A stretch of DNA of 64,000 nucleotides from Isoetes taiwanensis (lineage: Eukaryota > Streptophyta > Lycopodiopsida > Isoetales > Isoetaceae). The notes beneath the pieces were generated by a model. It did not search any database, had not been told where the DNA came from, and saw only the letters and a list, made by a program, of their open reading frames with translations. Each line of letters opens with the position of its first letter. Position 1 is the first letter of the stretch. The stretch spans positions 310,001 through 374,000 of the forward strand of contig JAJEKV010000286.1 in NCBI GenBank assembly GCA_021234155.1, in the 5' to 3' direction. Shown here piece after piece: positions 12,227 to 20,560 of this stretch. A program made the position numbers and the translations under genes.

Positions 12227-12384
12227 TGTAACGGGCCCATGGTAGACCACTCGAGTATTCGAACCTTGAATGTGCCTGTGGGGCGTTCCCGAGACACCGG
12301 CATAAATGGGTAGAAGCGACTACTCATAAACGTCTAGACGGTTTTGCCCAGTTGGTTAAGGGCATGTCGGTTAGGAACGTTACA
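12227..12384 (+). repeat. TRIM 5' LTR
   Basis: 158 bp, TG..CA ends, indistinguishable from 12523-12680. Confidence 0.95.
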
Positions 12385-12522
12385 GTTGGTATCAGAGCAG
12401 GTCTCGAGTTCGAGTCTCCATGGGTGCCTATATGCATGGGTAATTTGCAAAGACTTGGTAATCATTGTGACATGGTATAGCTTTGGATGCTCGAGGACGA
12501 GCATAGTTCTAGTGGGAGAGAC

Positions 12523-12680
12523 TGTAACGGGCCCATGGTAGACCACTCGAGTATTCGAACCTTGAATGTGCCTGTGGGGCGTTCCCGAGACACCGGCATA
12601 AATGGGTAGAAGCGACTACTCATAAACGTCTAGACGGTTTTGCCCAGTTGGTTAAGGGCATGTCGGTTAGGAACGTTACA
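12523..12680 (+). repeat. TRIM 3' LTR
   Basis: 158 bp, identical to the 5' LTR by eye and followed directly by the TGTTT duplication. Confidence 0.95.
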
Positions 12681-12805
12681 TGTTTGGGTCAAGGATCATG
12701 CCAATCCTGCTAACTAAGGATGAATTCCTACATATCTCGAGGAGATAGTTCGAATTGAGCCCTTACTTGCTGCATTTGGGCAAGTTTTGGCCAAGATTAG
12801 GGGTC

Positions 12806-12879
12806 AATCACTCACACAGTTGCGCGAGAGCTAGTTAGGAAAAATTCCTAAGTGTCCTGGGCACACTCTGTGAGGGGTT
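12806..12879 (-). repeat. Leader hairpin repeat, copy D
   Basis: Same arms and inner stem as the other copies. It lies 131 bp from copy C, and also 131 bp from copy E once the TRIM and one target copy are subtracted, showing a tandem unit of about 204 bp. Confidence 0.8.
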
Positions 12880-13009
12880 GGGCCTTGTTTGAGGTAGGGT
12901 TGGCCAATTTACACAAACTAAGGGTCAAATCCTATCAACTAGGTCGAGTTGAGTCCAATGGTGTACTTACTTTCTGCATTTGATCATGTTTTGATCATGT
13001 TCAACAAGC

Positions 13010-13081
13010 AACCACTCACACAGGCGCGAGAGCTAGTTAGGAAAAAATCCTAAGTGGCCTGGGCGCACTCTGTGAGGGGTT
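13010..13081 (-). repeat. Leader hairpin repeat, copy C
   Basis: Same fold, with a two-base loss in the outer arm (CACAGGCGCGAGAGC). First copy downstream of ORF1 on the minus strand. Confidence 0.8.
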
Positions 13082-13224
13082 CAGCCTAAAACACTGAGTT
13101 TTGCTCCAATTTTGCTAATTTTAAATGCAGAGGTTTGTAATACACCTTGATTAAGATAGATTCAACACATTAACTTATCCAAAATTGCAACTTATACTTA
13201 CAAAAGTTCACTTACAATGGCTAA

Positions 13225-13425
13225 TTATAATTCTTTCTTAATGAACTTAGCAAGCCTCATATCCTTTGGCATACACGTTACTCTTTTTGCATGCATAGCA
13301 CATGCAATTGAGTCTTCGAAGCTCTGCACTATATGTTGCTCCGCCTCTGTAACGCTAAAGAGCATATATCGTCCGTAACTCGCTCCGAGTTGTCGAACTC
13401 CTGTAGAACTTCCCTTGTGAGTCAT
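13225..13425 (-). CDS. Small ORF1b overlapping the ORF1 stop
   Basis: A 66-codon frame whose ATG overlaps the ORF1 stop as ATGA (13422-13425). It runs through VRQLGASYGRYMLFSVTEAE and ends KFIKKEL. It is either a separate short product made by termination-reinitiation, or the real C-terminus of ORF1 cut off by a frameshift. I recognise no family. The reading frame looks plausible but is short. Confidence 0.4.
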   Translation of the reverse strand: MTHKGSSTGVRQLGASYGRYMLFSVTEAEQHIVQSFEDSIACAMHAKRVTCMPKDMRLAKFIKKEL

Positions 13426-14474
13426 GCAAAGGAGGCTCTAGGGATGAGGAAGCCGTAGCTCTGCTGAAAATGCTTGTTGGAGTCCGCATGTCTCTTCATT
13501 GGCTTCTTTGGTGGCTCTGGTTTCTCAGGTGGCGGTTTGAGCGTGTTCTTCTTCATCGGCCGACCTCCTTCCACAAAAGTCACCTTATGCTCCTCGTAAT
13601 ATTTAGAGTATTCTTCGTACATTTTCATGAATGAATTATACTCTTTCAGCTCCTTCCGGTACTTGAGGTCTTGCTTGAGCACGTAGGACTCCCTTTGTGG
13701 TTTCGGCTTCTTTGTACTGTCACTGGGATGCTTTGGCGACGGCCACCTAGGGTATGGGGGTGCTCTTGCTACAACGTCCTCCTCCTCCTCCCGCGCTGTG
13801 TTTGAGGGTCCGGAGCCTTCAGCTGGGTCGGGTCTTCTAGCTTCTCTATCCGACTCTGTGTCGGATGAGGATGGCGATTTCTCCGGGTCTGGCTCCTGGA
13901 TCGTTACTCCCTTGGCCGGAGTCTTCTTCTTTTTTGGTTTCTCCACCGGTCGCTCTGGATCCTTCCCCTTCTCCGCTCTCACTCTCTCCCGCTCTTCCCT
14001 GCGCTTCTTCTTTTCCTCCCTCCTCTGTTTCTTCTCTTCTTTCTTCTTGCGCCGCTCCTCCTTTTCTTTGCGGCGCTCCGCCTTGGTTTTCTTCTTCTCG
14101 CCTTCCTCCCTTTTTCTCTTTCCTTTCTTGTGCGCTTGCTCTGTGTTAGTGCCGTCTCCAAAAATTTCTCTCTCCAGTTCCCTCTTCAACTCCTCGGCTG
14201 CGTCCATATCAACTTCGACCTCCTCTGATGCCTCGAGATCTTGGGCTGTTCTTCCTTCTTCGGTGTTAGGGTTAGGCTGATCCACCTCTTCGGCGTTAGG
14301 ATTAGGTTGATCTACCTGTTCCTCCTCTTCGGCATTAGGATTAGGTTGATCTACATGTTCCTCCTCTTCGGCATGCTCTCGGGATGGTCGGGCCTTCTGT
14401 TGAACGGCCCGCTCTTGGGCGCTCACATATCCATCAGGCATAACCTTGCGGGCGGTCTGCTTCGTTCGAGCCAT
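13422..14474 (-). CDS. Pre-gag ORF1: histone H3 tail-like N-terminus on a charged, coiled-coil protein
   Basis: An intact 350-codon minus-strand frame between the primer site and gag. Residues 1-10 are MARTKQTARK; after Met removal the first nine residues equal histone H3 residues 1-9, including R2, T3, K4, T6, R8 and K9. Position 10 is Val, not the H3 Ser. Then come three acidic DQPNPNAEE-type repeats (about residues 40-75), a very Lys/Arg/Glu-rich probable coiled coil with nuclear-import-like clusters (about 115-195), a Ser/Asp patch and a basic, Pro-rich C-terminal part. It lacks the histone fold. Family knowledge: the H3 tail is read by PHD, chromo and Tudor modules and modified at K4 and K9. 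Inference: a nuclear histone mimic carried by the retrotransposon. Expression is unknown. Confidence 0.75.
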   Translation of the reverse strand: MARTKQTARKVMPDGYVSAQERAVQQKARPSREHAEEEEHVDQPNPNAEEEEQVDQPNPNAEEVDQPNPNTEEGRTAQDLEASEEVEVDMDAAEELKRELEREIFGDGTNTEQAHKKGKRKREEGEKKKTKAERRKEKEERRKKKEEKKQRREEKKKRREERERVRAEKGKDPERPVEKPKKKKTPAKGVTIQEPDPEKSPSSSDTESDREARRPDPAEGSGPSNTAREEEEDVVARAPPYPRWPSPKHPSDSTKKPKPQRESYVLKQDLKYRKELKEYNSFMKMYEEYSKYYEEHKVTFVEGGRPMKKNTLKPPPEKPEPPKKPMKRHADSNKHFQQSYGFLIPRASFA

Positions 14475-14692
14475 GTCTTTGTTTGACGAATTTCGAGCTC
14501 TGGCGCCTGAAGATCGTTTTCTTGGGCGAGCTGTTCTCCGGGGGTGCTGGGGGCAAAATGGGAACCCTAACTTTCTATTTATAAGAAGGGAAGATTTAGG
14601 GTTTGGACCTGCAATTTCATATGGGGAAAAAAAAAATCTAGGGGCATTAGTGAAGATATGAGAACATTGGTTTAATCAGCCAGAAAGTGTCT

Positions 14693-14765
14693 ACCACTCA
14701 CACAGTGCGCGAGAACTAGTTAGGAATATGATCCTAAGTGGCCTGGGCGCACTCTGTGAGGGGTT
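14693..14765 (-). repeat. Leader hairpin repeat, copy B
   Basis: About 73 bp with outer arms CCACTCACACAGTGCGC and GCGCACTCTGTGAGGGG, pairing at about 15 of 17 positions, and an inner stem TTAGGA / TCCTAA. It lies in the leader, upstream of ORF1 on the minus strand. Confidence 0.85.
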
Positions 14766-14905
14766 GCCTCTTTTTGGGTCCCATTTTTCGATTTTCAAGG
14801 GTTTATTAGGGTTTTAACATGCAAAACTAGCTAGAACTTAAGCATTAAGCCGAATTACATCATTAGATTAGCTCAATTATGCATCTAACTGGGTCAAGTT
14901 GGGCC

Positions 14906-14979
14906 AACCACTCACACAGTGCGCGAGAGGCAGTTAGGACCATAATCCTAAGTGGCCTGGGCGCACTCTGTGAGGGGTT
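14906..14979 (-). repeat. Leader hairpin repeat, copy A
   Basis: Same arms and inner stem as copy B, 141 bp away and nearest to the primer site. Both arms and the internal-loop sequence AAGTGGCCTGGGC are conserved while spacers differ, which points to a selected structure. Confidence 0.85.
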
Positions 14980-15178
14980 CCCTCTTTTTGGCCAATTTAG
15001 GTTTGTCTAAATCTAAAATTTATCTCTATTGCTAGCATTGCCTTACCACTGCACTACAATTGAGAAAAAATTTTCCCAATTTTCGAGGTTCTTGCTTGGG
15101 AAGTTGTTCCCAAGACTGGAAGTCTACTGTTAGTCCTAGGGAAAGTGGTCAGTGCTCGGTCTTGGTCTACCAAGATCA
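14980..15178 (-). other. Retrotransposon leader next to the primer site
   Basis: Non-coding sequence between hairpin copy A and the primer binding site. Nothing else is recognised. Confidence 0.5.
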
Positions 15179-15191
15179 TGCTCTGATACCA
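15179..15191 (-). promoter_or_regulatory. Primer binding site (initiator Met tRNA)
   Basis: On the minus strand this reads TGGTATCAGAGCA, the complement of the initiator Met tRNA 3' end used by many plant LTR elements. It sits one base inside the 5' LTR and fixes the element orientation. Confidence 0.9.
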
Positions 15192-15192
15192 C

Positions 15193-16804
15193 TATGACGT
15201 CCCCTACTCCCTATACGATGCACACATCGTATCTGAAGGAGGAGCCTTCCCCCTGGCAGCTGCACTGACAGGGGCCATCCACCTGACTCCACTCCCAGTG
15301 GAATGAGCCAGCAGGGGAAGAGTGGATGTGTCATTCACCCGTCTTCCATCGGGTCGACCTATCTGCGGAAGCGCGAATAAACAAACATGAGCACAAACTA
15401 ACAGTATACATAAATACAACTACCTCGTAGGGTGGACATAGCGTCAACATCACAAGAGATAACAACGTCAACATAAACAATAACTGAAAGGGGGAATCCT
15501 ACCCAAGGCTCAGACTCAAGGGGGTGTGACTGACGGCTTGGGCCTTTAGAGATCATTGCAGACAGAATTCATGGCAATGGATTTGGCTGGTATAGATCAT
15601 GGCTTGGAGTAGTCCACTCCATCCGCCCCTCCCATGCACACTTTGCAGAGTAGGTTGAAAGATATTGGGATCTGACCATAGCCTGCCAGGTGAATAGCCA
15701 GAGGGGCTACTACTACTGGGTTGCATCTCCCCAGCCCCGATGAGGCAGGAGGGAAGTCACCTCCCTTCCGGAAGCATCCATGCCCTTCACAGGTGGCTAG
15801 AGAGCCACTGCTCTTATTCGACTTGAACTCACTGGAAGGTGACGCATCACCCCACGAGTGTCGAGCTCATGCCTTGCCCACGCAGTGGCAAGCCATTAAG
15901 CCTAGTCCGCATAGACCCCCGGTAGGCCTTACACACCAGAGGGATCAGTCTGTGTAGGGACAAGTTCTTCCTTATCATCCGGTCTGATCCCGCCACCCAC
16001 AACCAGGCGGACTCCTGTGCATGGGCCGCATGTAATTGGGAACTACTGGTGCTAACTAGGATCATATGCTACACAGCTTTAAGTCTCTACCCCCCTTCCC
16101 AAGACATGAAAGGCACAGAATGAAATACATCCAACATCATGGAACTGAAATAGAGAATATCATCAAATCAATCTATCTACACAACAGAGTTAGATTGATT
16201 AGTTAGGGCTTATGACCTCGGGATCTATAAGGCTTCTAGAGTTGATCTAACACACCAAATCGGCCTATTGCCATGCCCAAAGACGGATTTGCACAACAGA
16301 ACAACTAGATACCTGCTCCTTGACCCGCCGCTGATCCTCGGAAGGCGTCCATGATCTTGATCTTGCTGGAGATGGCTGCGAATCGGTAATCTGTTGGGCA
16401 ATTCCGGCTTCTCGGAGCTCAGCAATGCGGATTGGAGTCCTGCCTTGGCCGAAATGGCCCAAGAGAACCCTAAATGCGAGGATGGGAAAGAAGCTCTAGA
16501 AAACCCTAATGCGAAATTGAAAAGAGAGTTAGGGTTTAGGGTTTTAGCCCTTATATAGACCCTTTTTAGGTTAGGTTAACCATTTGGCCAAATGGGTTCA
16601 TGCCATTTGGAAAATGGGGTTCAAGGGGGTTTTGTTGTGTATGTTTTATTAACATGCACAACATTCGAGGTTGCCCCCTAGGTGCCTCTTGGTCCCTAGG
16701 TGCAATGTTCTTCGACTCTCAAGTACATGTCATCTATGACATGTACGTGTGACGTGGCAGTATAATATACGTATTAGGAGCGTATATTATGCTGGAACGT
16801 CACA
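15193..16804 (-). repeat. 5' LTR (right copy) with promoter
   Basis: Direct repeat of 225-1836. The inner end reads TATGACGT instead of TGTGACGT, a single change. Minus-strand transcription should start within it. Confidence 0.9.
16528..16559 (-). promoter_or_regulatory. LTR core promoter: TATA box and telo-box
   Basis: On the minus strand TCTATATAA (16551-16559) is followed at once by CTAAAACCCTAAACCCTAAC (16528-16547). Telo-boxes (AAACCCTAA) sit near the transcription start of many plant housekeeping genes and are bound by TRB and related Myb proteins. Confidence 0.6.
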
Positions 16805-17014
16805 ATTTCTAATGCTGGTGGCTAAGATATGGGGTGAGGACCTTATATTTGAGTTTGTTACACCTTGAATCAAGAAATGAATCATAAGAAGCTAGAAGGT
16901 TGATACCTTAATATTATGTGGGTCCTTAAACTATGGATTATAAAAATCACTCTTACTTTGGGTTTCATAAGAAGACTTAAATTCCTAAGGTGTTGTAACA
17001 CATAGATGCAAATT

Positions 17015-17590
17015 TATCCATGAGTCAGATGAAAAAAGAAGGGGGGAAAGGAAAGGGAAAAAGGGTACTGGGAAAAGCAAAATGATTGCGAAAGAATGAA
17101 AAGAGAAGGGAAAGGAAAAGGAAGGCAGAAAGGGGGGGAGGGAAGGGAAAATAGGCACGAGGAAAAGGGGAGAGGGAAATTGGAAAAGAGAAGCGGAAAA
17201 TGCCAAGGGATAAAGAGAAGAGGATGGAAAAGGAAGAAAAAGGGCACATGAAAAGGTGAGGTAAAGAGAACGAAAAGAGTGCATGGGAAAAGGGAAAATG
17301 AAAAGGAAGGGAAAAATGGAAAGGGCGGGAAAATGATAAAAAGGAAAAGGAAAAAGTCATCTAAAAAAAAGGAAGGGAAAAAGGGAAAGGGAATGGGAAA
17401 AGGGAAAGGAAAGGAAAGAGAAGGGAGAAGGGGGTAAGAAAAGGAAAAACGAGAAGGGAAAAAAAAGACGCGTAGGAGAAAAATGAAAAAGAAGGGAAAA
17501 GGAGAAAGGAAAGTGTGTAGGGAAACGAGGAAAAAGGGAAATGTGGGATAGAGCAAAACACAAAGGGAAAAGGAAGGTGTCGAATGCACA
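17015..17590 (+). repeat. Purine-rich low-complexity tract
   Basis: Nearly 580 bp are almost wholly A and G on the plus strand, built from irregular GGAAAAGGGAAAGG-like units. The many reading frames across it are by-products of low complexity, not genes. Confidence 0.9.
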
Positions 17591-17739
17591 AAAACCTCTT
17601 AAAGCTCCGCAATGCTAGACTTGGTTTCTATTATATTATATTTATGAAAAGGAGTCTGAGCTGAATAGGTTTTTGTCCACACAAATTCTCAACTTATGCC
17701 CAGCAACGCTGGGCACCATTACTAGTGCTAAACTCTAGA

Positions 17740-19620
17740 AGTGCTATTTTGCAAGGAGTAAGGTGGAATACGTGGGGCATGTAGTGACACCAGAAGGAAT
17801 GTCCACCGACCCAACAAAGATTGAAGTGATAGTCAATAGGCCAGCTCTAAAGAACGTGTCCGAAGAGAGAAGTTTCTTGTGCCTTATAGATTATTATAAG
17901 CAAATTGTAAAAGATTTTGCTCAGTGAGCAGCCCTTTCTCAGATCTCACTATGCATAATTAAGTCAAAGGTTGGGTTTGCACATTACCAACAGATGCAAG
18001 TGAGTGGCAACTGGAGGAATCCTCATGAAAGAAGGAAGAGTAATCTCATAAGACTCTTAAAAGATGAACGATGCCGAGCAACATTGTTTTATCCATGATC
18101 AAGATGTCTAAGGGTCGTAAGAGCTTTACGCATAAGAGGAATTATTTGCTTGGAGGCAATTTCAGTTGGATACAAATCATCAAAGCCTCAAATACATCTT
18201 CACGCAACACTCCTCAATTTGGGGTGAAGATGCTGGATGGAATTCCATGAAGAGTATGACTTCGAGATAGTCTATAAACCTGGTAAATTAAACGTGGTTA
18301 CTAGCACACTCTATTGACGACCATCGGAGACTCGCGTGCATTGCAATGCCATCTCCACCTTGTCCAGTGCATTCGGCAAAAAAAAAAATGAAGATATAAA
18401 AAGGAAGACAATCTTTTTTATCCAAGGGCAATTGTTGCACTCCAGAGGCATGAGGAGTAAAGAACTTAATTCTTCATGATACTCATAATAGCACAATAGC
18501 TAGCCACACGAGATTCATGAAAACTTACTTCAAGATAAAAAATAGTTACTTTTAGGTGGCATGAAGAAGGACATGGCCGACTACATTCGGCAGTTTAAGC
18601 CATGTCAACAAATGAAAGTAGAGCAACTCCGAATACCGGGAACCTTAGAACCCTTGGCAGTGCCAAATGCGAGGGTGTGAGCATGGACTTCATAACTGGA
18701 CTTCCAAGAACAAAAAGGGGCCATGATGCCTTACTGATAGTGCTCAAAGGAAATATTCAGATCACGCGGTATGCCAAGGGAAATCATCTCCGACAGAGAC
18801 CTTTATAAGTGCCTTCTGGAAGGACATCTTCAACACGAACTAGACCAAGTTGTCCATGAGTACATCATATCATCCCCAAACTGATGGTGGGCAAGCAGAA
18901 CGTACAAATCAAACATTGGAAGACATGTTGAGGAACTATGTATGGAATAAGCAGTCAAAATGGGGTGACTATATTTACTTGGTAGAGTTTGTATATAATA
19001 ATACCAAGAAAGAATCCTCACAAATGTTCCCCCTCATAAGAAAGAATACTCACAAATGTTCCCCCTCATGATGAATATCAATTCTTAACACCAAACACTT
19101 GACATAATGCAGTGTCCAAAGTAAACGTTTCTCAACAAATGCTGACAAAGATGCAGTAATTGGTCAAAGAAGTTCAAGGCCATCTCTTGGTAGCAAGAAG
19201 TCGACAAAAGAGCATAGTTGGTAAGAACAGAACCAAAAGGAAATTCCAAGTAAAGGATAATGTTTGGCTCAAAATAAAAGTCGAACAAGCAAACCTCCAC
19301 ATCGGCAATTGCAAGAAGCTTGCTTGAAGGTGGACGGGTGATTCCAAATCATTCAAAGGATAGGTAACCAATCCTATAAATTGGATCTCCCCGCACACTT
19401 GACAGTTCATAAAGCCTTCCACATAAGCCTTCTTAAGAAGTATACTCCTAATCCAGAGGAGATATTGGAGACTCCAACTTTATTGGAAATGACCAAGGAA
19501 CAACTTGAGATTGTTCCAGAAGCTCTTCTTGATAAAGCATATAAGAAAACAAAAAGATCTCATGTCCTCCAATATTTGATCAAGTGGAAACACTTATCAG
19601 TGAAGACGCGACGCGCGTAG
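17740..19620 (+). pseudogene. Second gypsy chromovirus remnant (RT, RNase H, INT, chromodomain)
   Basis: The plus strand carries pol pieces in many frames: RT/RNase H near 17760-17960 (VEYVGHVVTPEGMSTDP), the RNase H end near 18240-18310 ([15 protein letters not shown]), integrase zinc finger and core near 18470-19020 (VSMDFITGLPRTKRG, then STSYHPQTDGGQAERTNQTL), and a C-terminal region with LQYLIKWKHLSV near 19381-19610, a chromodomain core. It resembles the pol of the first element but is on the opposite strand and far more decayed. No LTRs were recognised. It contributes no product. Confidence 0.85.
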
Positions 19621-20359
19621 TTATCATTTTTTTTCCCTCTTAAGCATTTCACGGACGGCTAAAGATGCTTCCACATTTGCATTGATTTATACATCTAGTT
19701 CTTTTTCGAAGGCTGTCTGAGCAGTGCCCTGCATATGACTCTCCACTGGAGGTAATATAGTCGAATGTAGCTCAATAAAAACCACCTAGATAATGAGACA
19801 AATTAACCTTTACTATATGTATATCACATCAAAGTATTTATTAAAGCCTTAAAGATAGGCTAAACACTATGTCGAATGTTAACACCAAGTAAAAATCGAA
19901 TGTTCTAAACCCTATTTAACCATTTTTTGAAACTTTAAATACATGTTGAGTATTAGCATCAAGTATGTTAAGATGCCCACGAGCATTTTTTTAACTTTTC
20001 CTATAAGTTTACACATGGATCCAGAGGGCCACGTTTCTTTTGTTTCGAGGATCCTAAACCTCACTTAACCGTAGAAAGGTATTTGGATTAATTAAGAGAA
20101 TGTATCCATTTGAGTCTTAGTTGAGTGTAACTCAGCTATAGTCGAAAATACGCAAAGGACCATGTTGAATGTTAACAGTAAATAAGAGCTTGATATTCCA
20201 AACCTTATAGTTTAATCTTCGTTAGCAAGATAAGAGGGTACGCAAGACCCATGGTTGGCAGTTAATTGGTAACACTTATAAGTCTTTACTAGAAGATTGC
20301 TTTTGTTCTGCCTAATGAATTGCTTCATCATAATGAGTTGGTACCTACGTCAACAAAGT
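19621..20359. other. Intergenic, start of tandem unit 1 near 19925
   Basis: No gene seen. From about 19925 the sequence matches 39870 onwards and 49727 onwards, marking the left edge of the first copy of a tandem repeat. Confidence 0.6.
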
Positions 20360-20560
20360 GCAATGTCCAGATAAGTATTGTGGATATGGAAAAGTGCTTG
20401 GAAGAAGTCTCTCCCTTCAAAAGTGAAAACTCTAGTATGGCAGACTATTCATAGAGTTCCAAGAGTAAATCATGTTTTGAGTAAGTATAATATAGACGTT
20501 CTTTGTGTGATTGACATTGCTCATATATTCATCCTTCTTAGAGCTATGCAATGGACTTAG
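20360..20560 (+). pseudogene. LINE reverse-transcriptase zinc-binding fragment
   Basis: The plus strand reads WKKSLPSKVKTLVWQTIHRV and a few residues later IDIAHIFI, resembling the zf-RVT domain at the end of plant LINE proteins, with the cysteine part damaged. Copies recur in units 2 and 3, where a further LINE piece interrupts them. Confidence 0.5.

Larger units (their letters stand above)
12227..12680 (+). mobile_element. TRIM (miniature LTR retrotransposon), young insertion
   Basis: Two 158-bp LTRs (12227-12384 and 12523-12680) that look identical start TGTAACGGGC and end CGTTACA. A primer site TGGTATCAGAGC for initiator Met tRNA sits at 12387-12398, a purine-rich AGTGGGAGAGAC precedes the second LTR, and the insertion is flanked by a perfect TGTTT duplication (12222-12226 and 12681-12685). 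The 138-bp interior codes for nothing. Identical LTRs imply recent movement, driven in trans. An A-box-like TTGCCCAGTTGG (12344-12355) and B-box-like GTTCGAGTC (12408-12416) suggest a tRNA-type Pol III promoter across the LTR/interior border. Confidence 0.95.
225..16804 (-). mobile_element. Large Ty3/gypsy chromovirus-like LTR retrotransposon with extra ORFs upstream of gag
   Basis: Two direct repeats of about 1.61 kb bound the element. Its orientation is minus, because a primer site complementary to initiator Met tRNA abuts the inner edge of the right LTR and a polypurine tract abuts the left one. In minus-strand order it holds a leader with hairpin repeats, ORF1 (histone H3-like N-terminus), ORF2, ORF3, gag, protease, reverse transcriptase, RNase H, integrase and a chromodomain; RT before INT plus a chromodomain places it in the Ty3/gypsy chromoviruses. 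Possible target duplication: ATTTT at 220-224 against ATTTC at 16805-16809 (4 of 5). At 16.6 kb it is much longer than common chromoviruses because of the pre-gag ORFs, a TRIM and a 2.7-kb segment. gag and pol carry stops and frameshifts, so this copy is non-autonomous. Confidence 0.9.

Noticed and set aside
12344-12416. A tRNA gene at the TRIM LTR/interior border
   Set aside because: The A and B boxes are present but no cloverleaf stems or anticodon arm could be drawn; only promoter-like similarity remains.
12227-12680. Hammerhead retrozyme or Cassandra (5S-type) TRIM
   Set aside because: No CTGATGAG/GAAA hammerhead core on either strand of the LTR and no 5S rRNA promoter boxes were found.
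13798-14486. Plus-strand frames opposite ORF1
   Set aside because: Low-complexity mirror of the Lys/Glu-rich ORF1; ORF1 is longer, starts with a meaningful N-terminus and follows the element orientation.
12143-14979. CRISPR array or integron attC sites from the spaced hairpins
   Set aside because: Plant nuclear context, spacers of 130 bp or more with mutual similarity, no associated genes; the repeats belong to a retrotransposon leader.
16985-17612. Several Phe/Pro/Ser-rich minus-strand frames of up to 191 codons
   Set aside because: They come from the purine-only tract, which lacks stop codons on the complementary strand; no domain or codon bias supports a gene.
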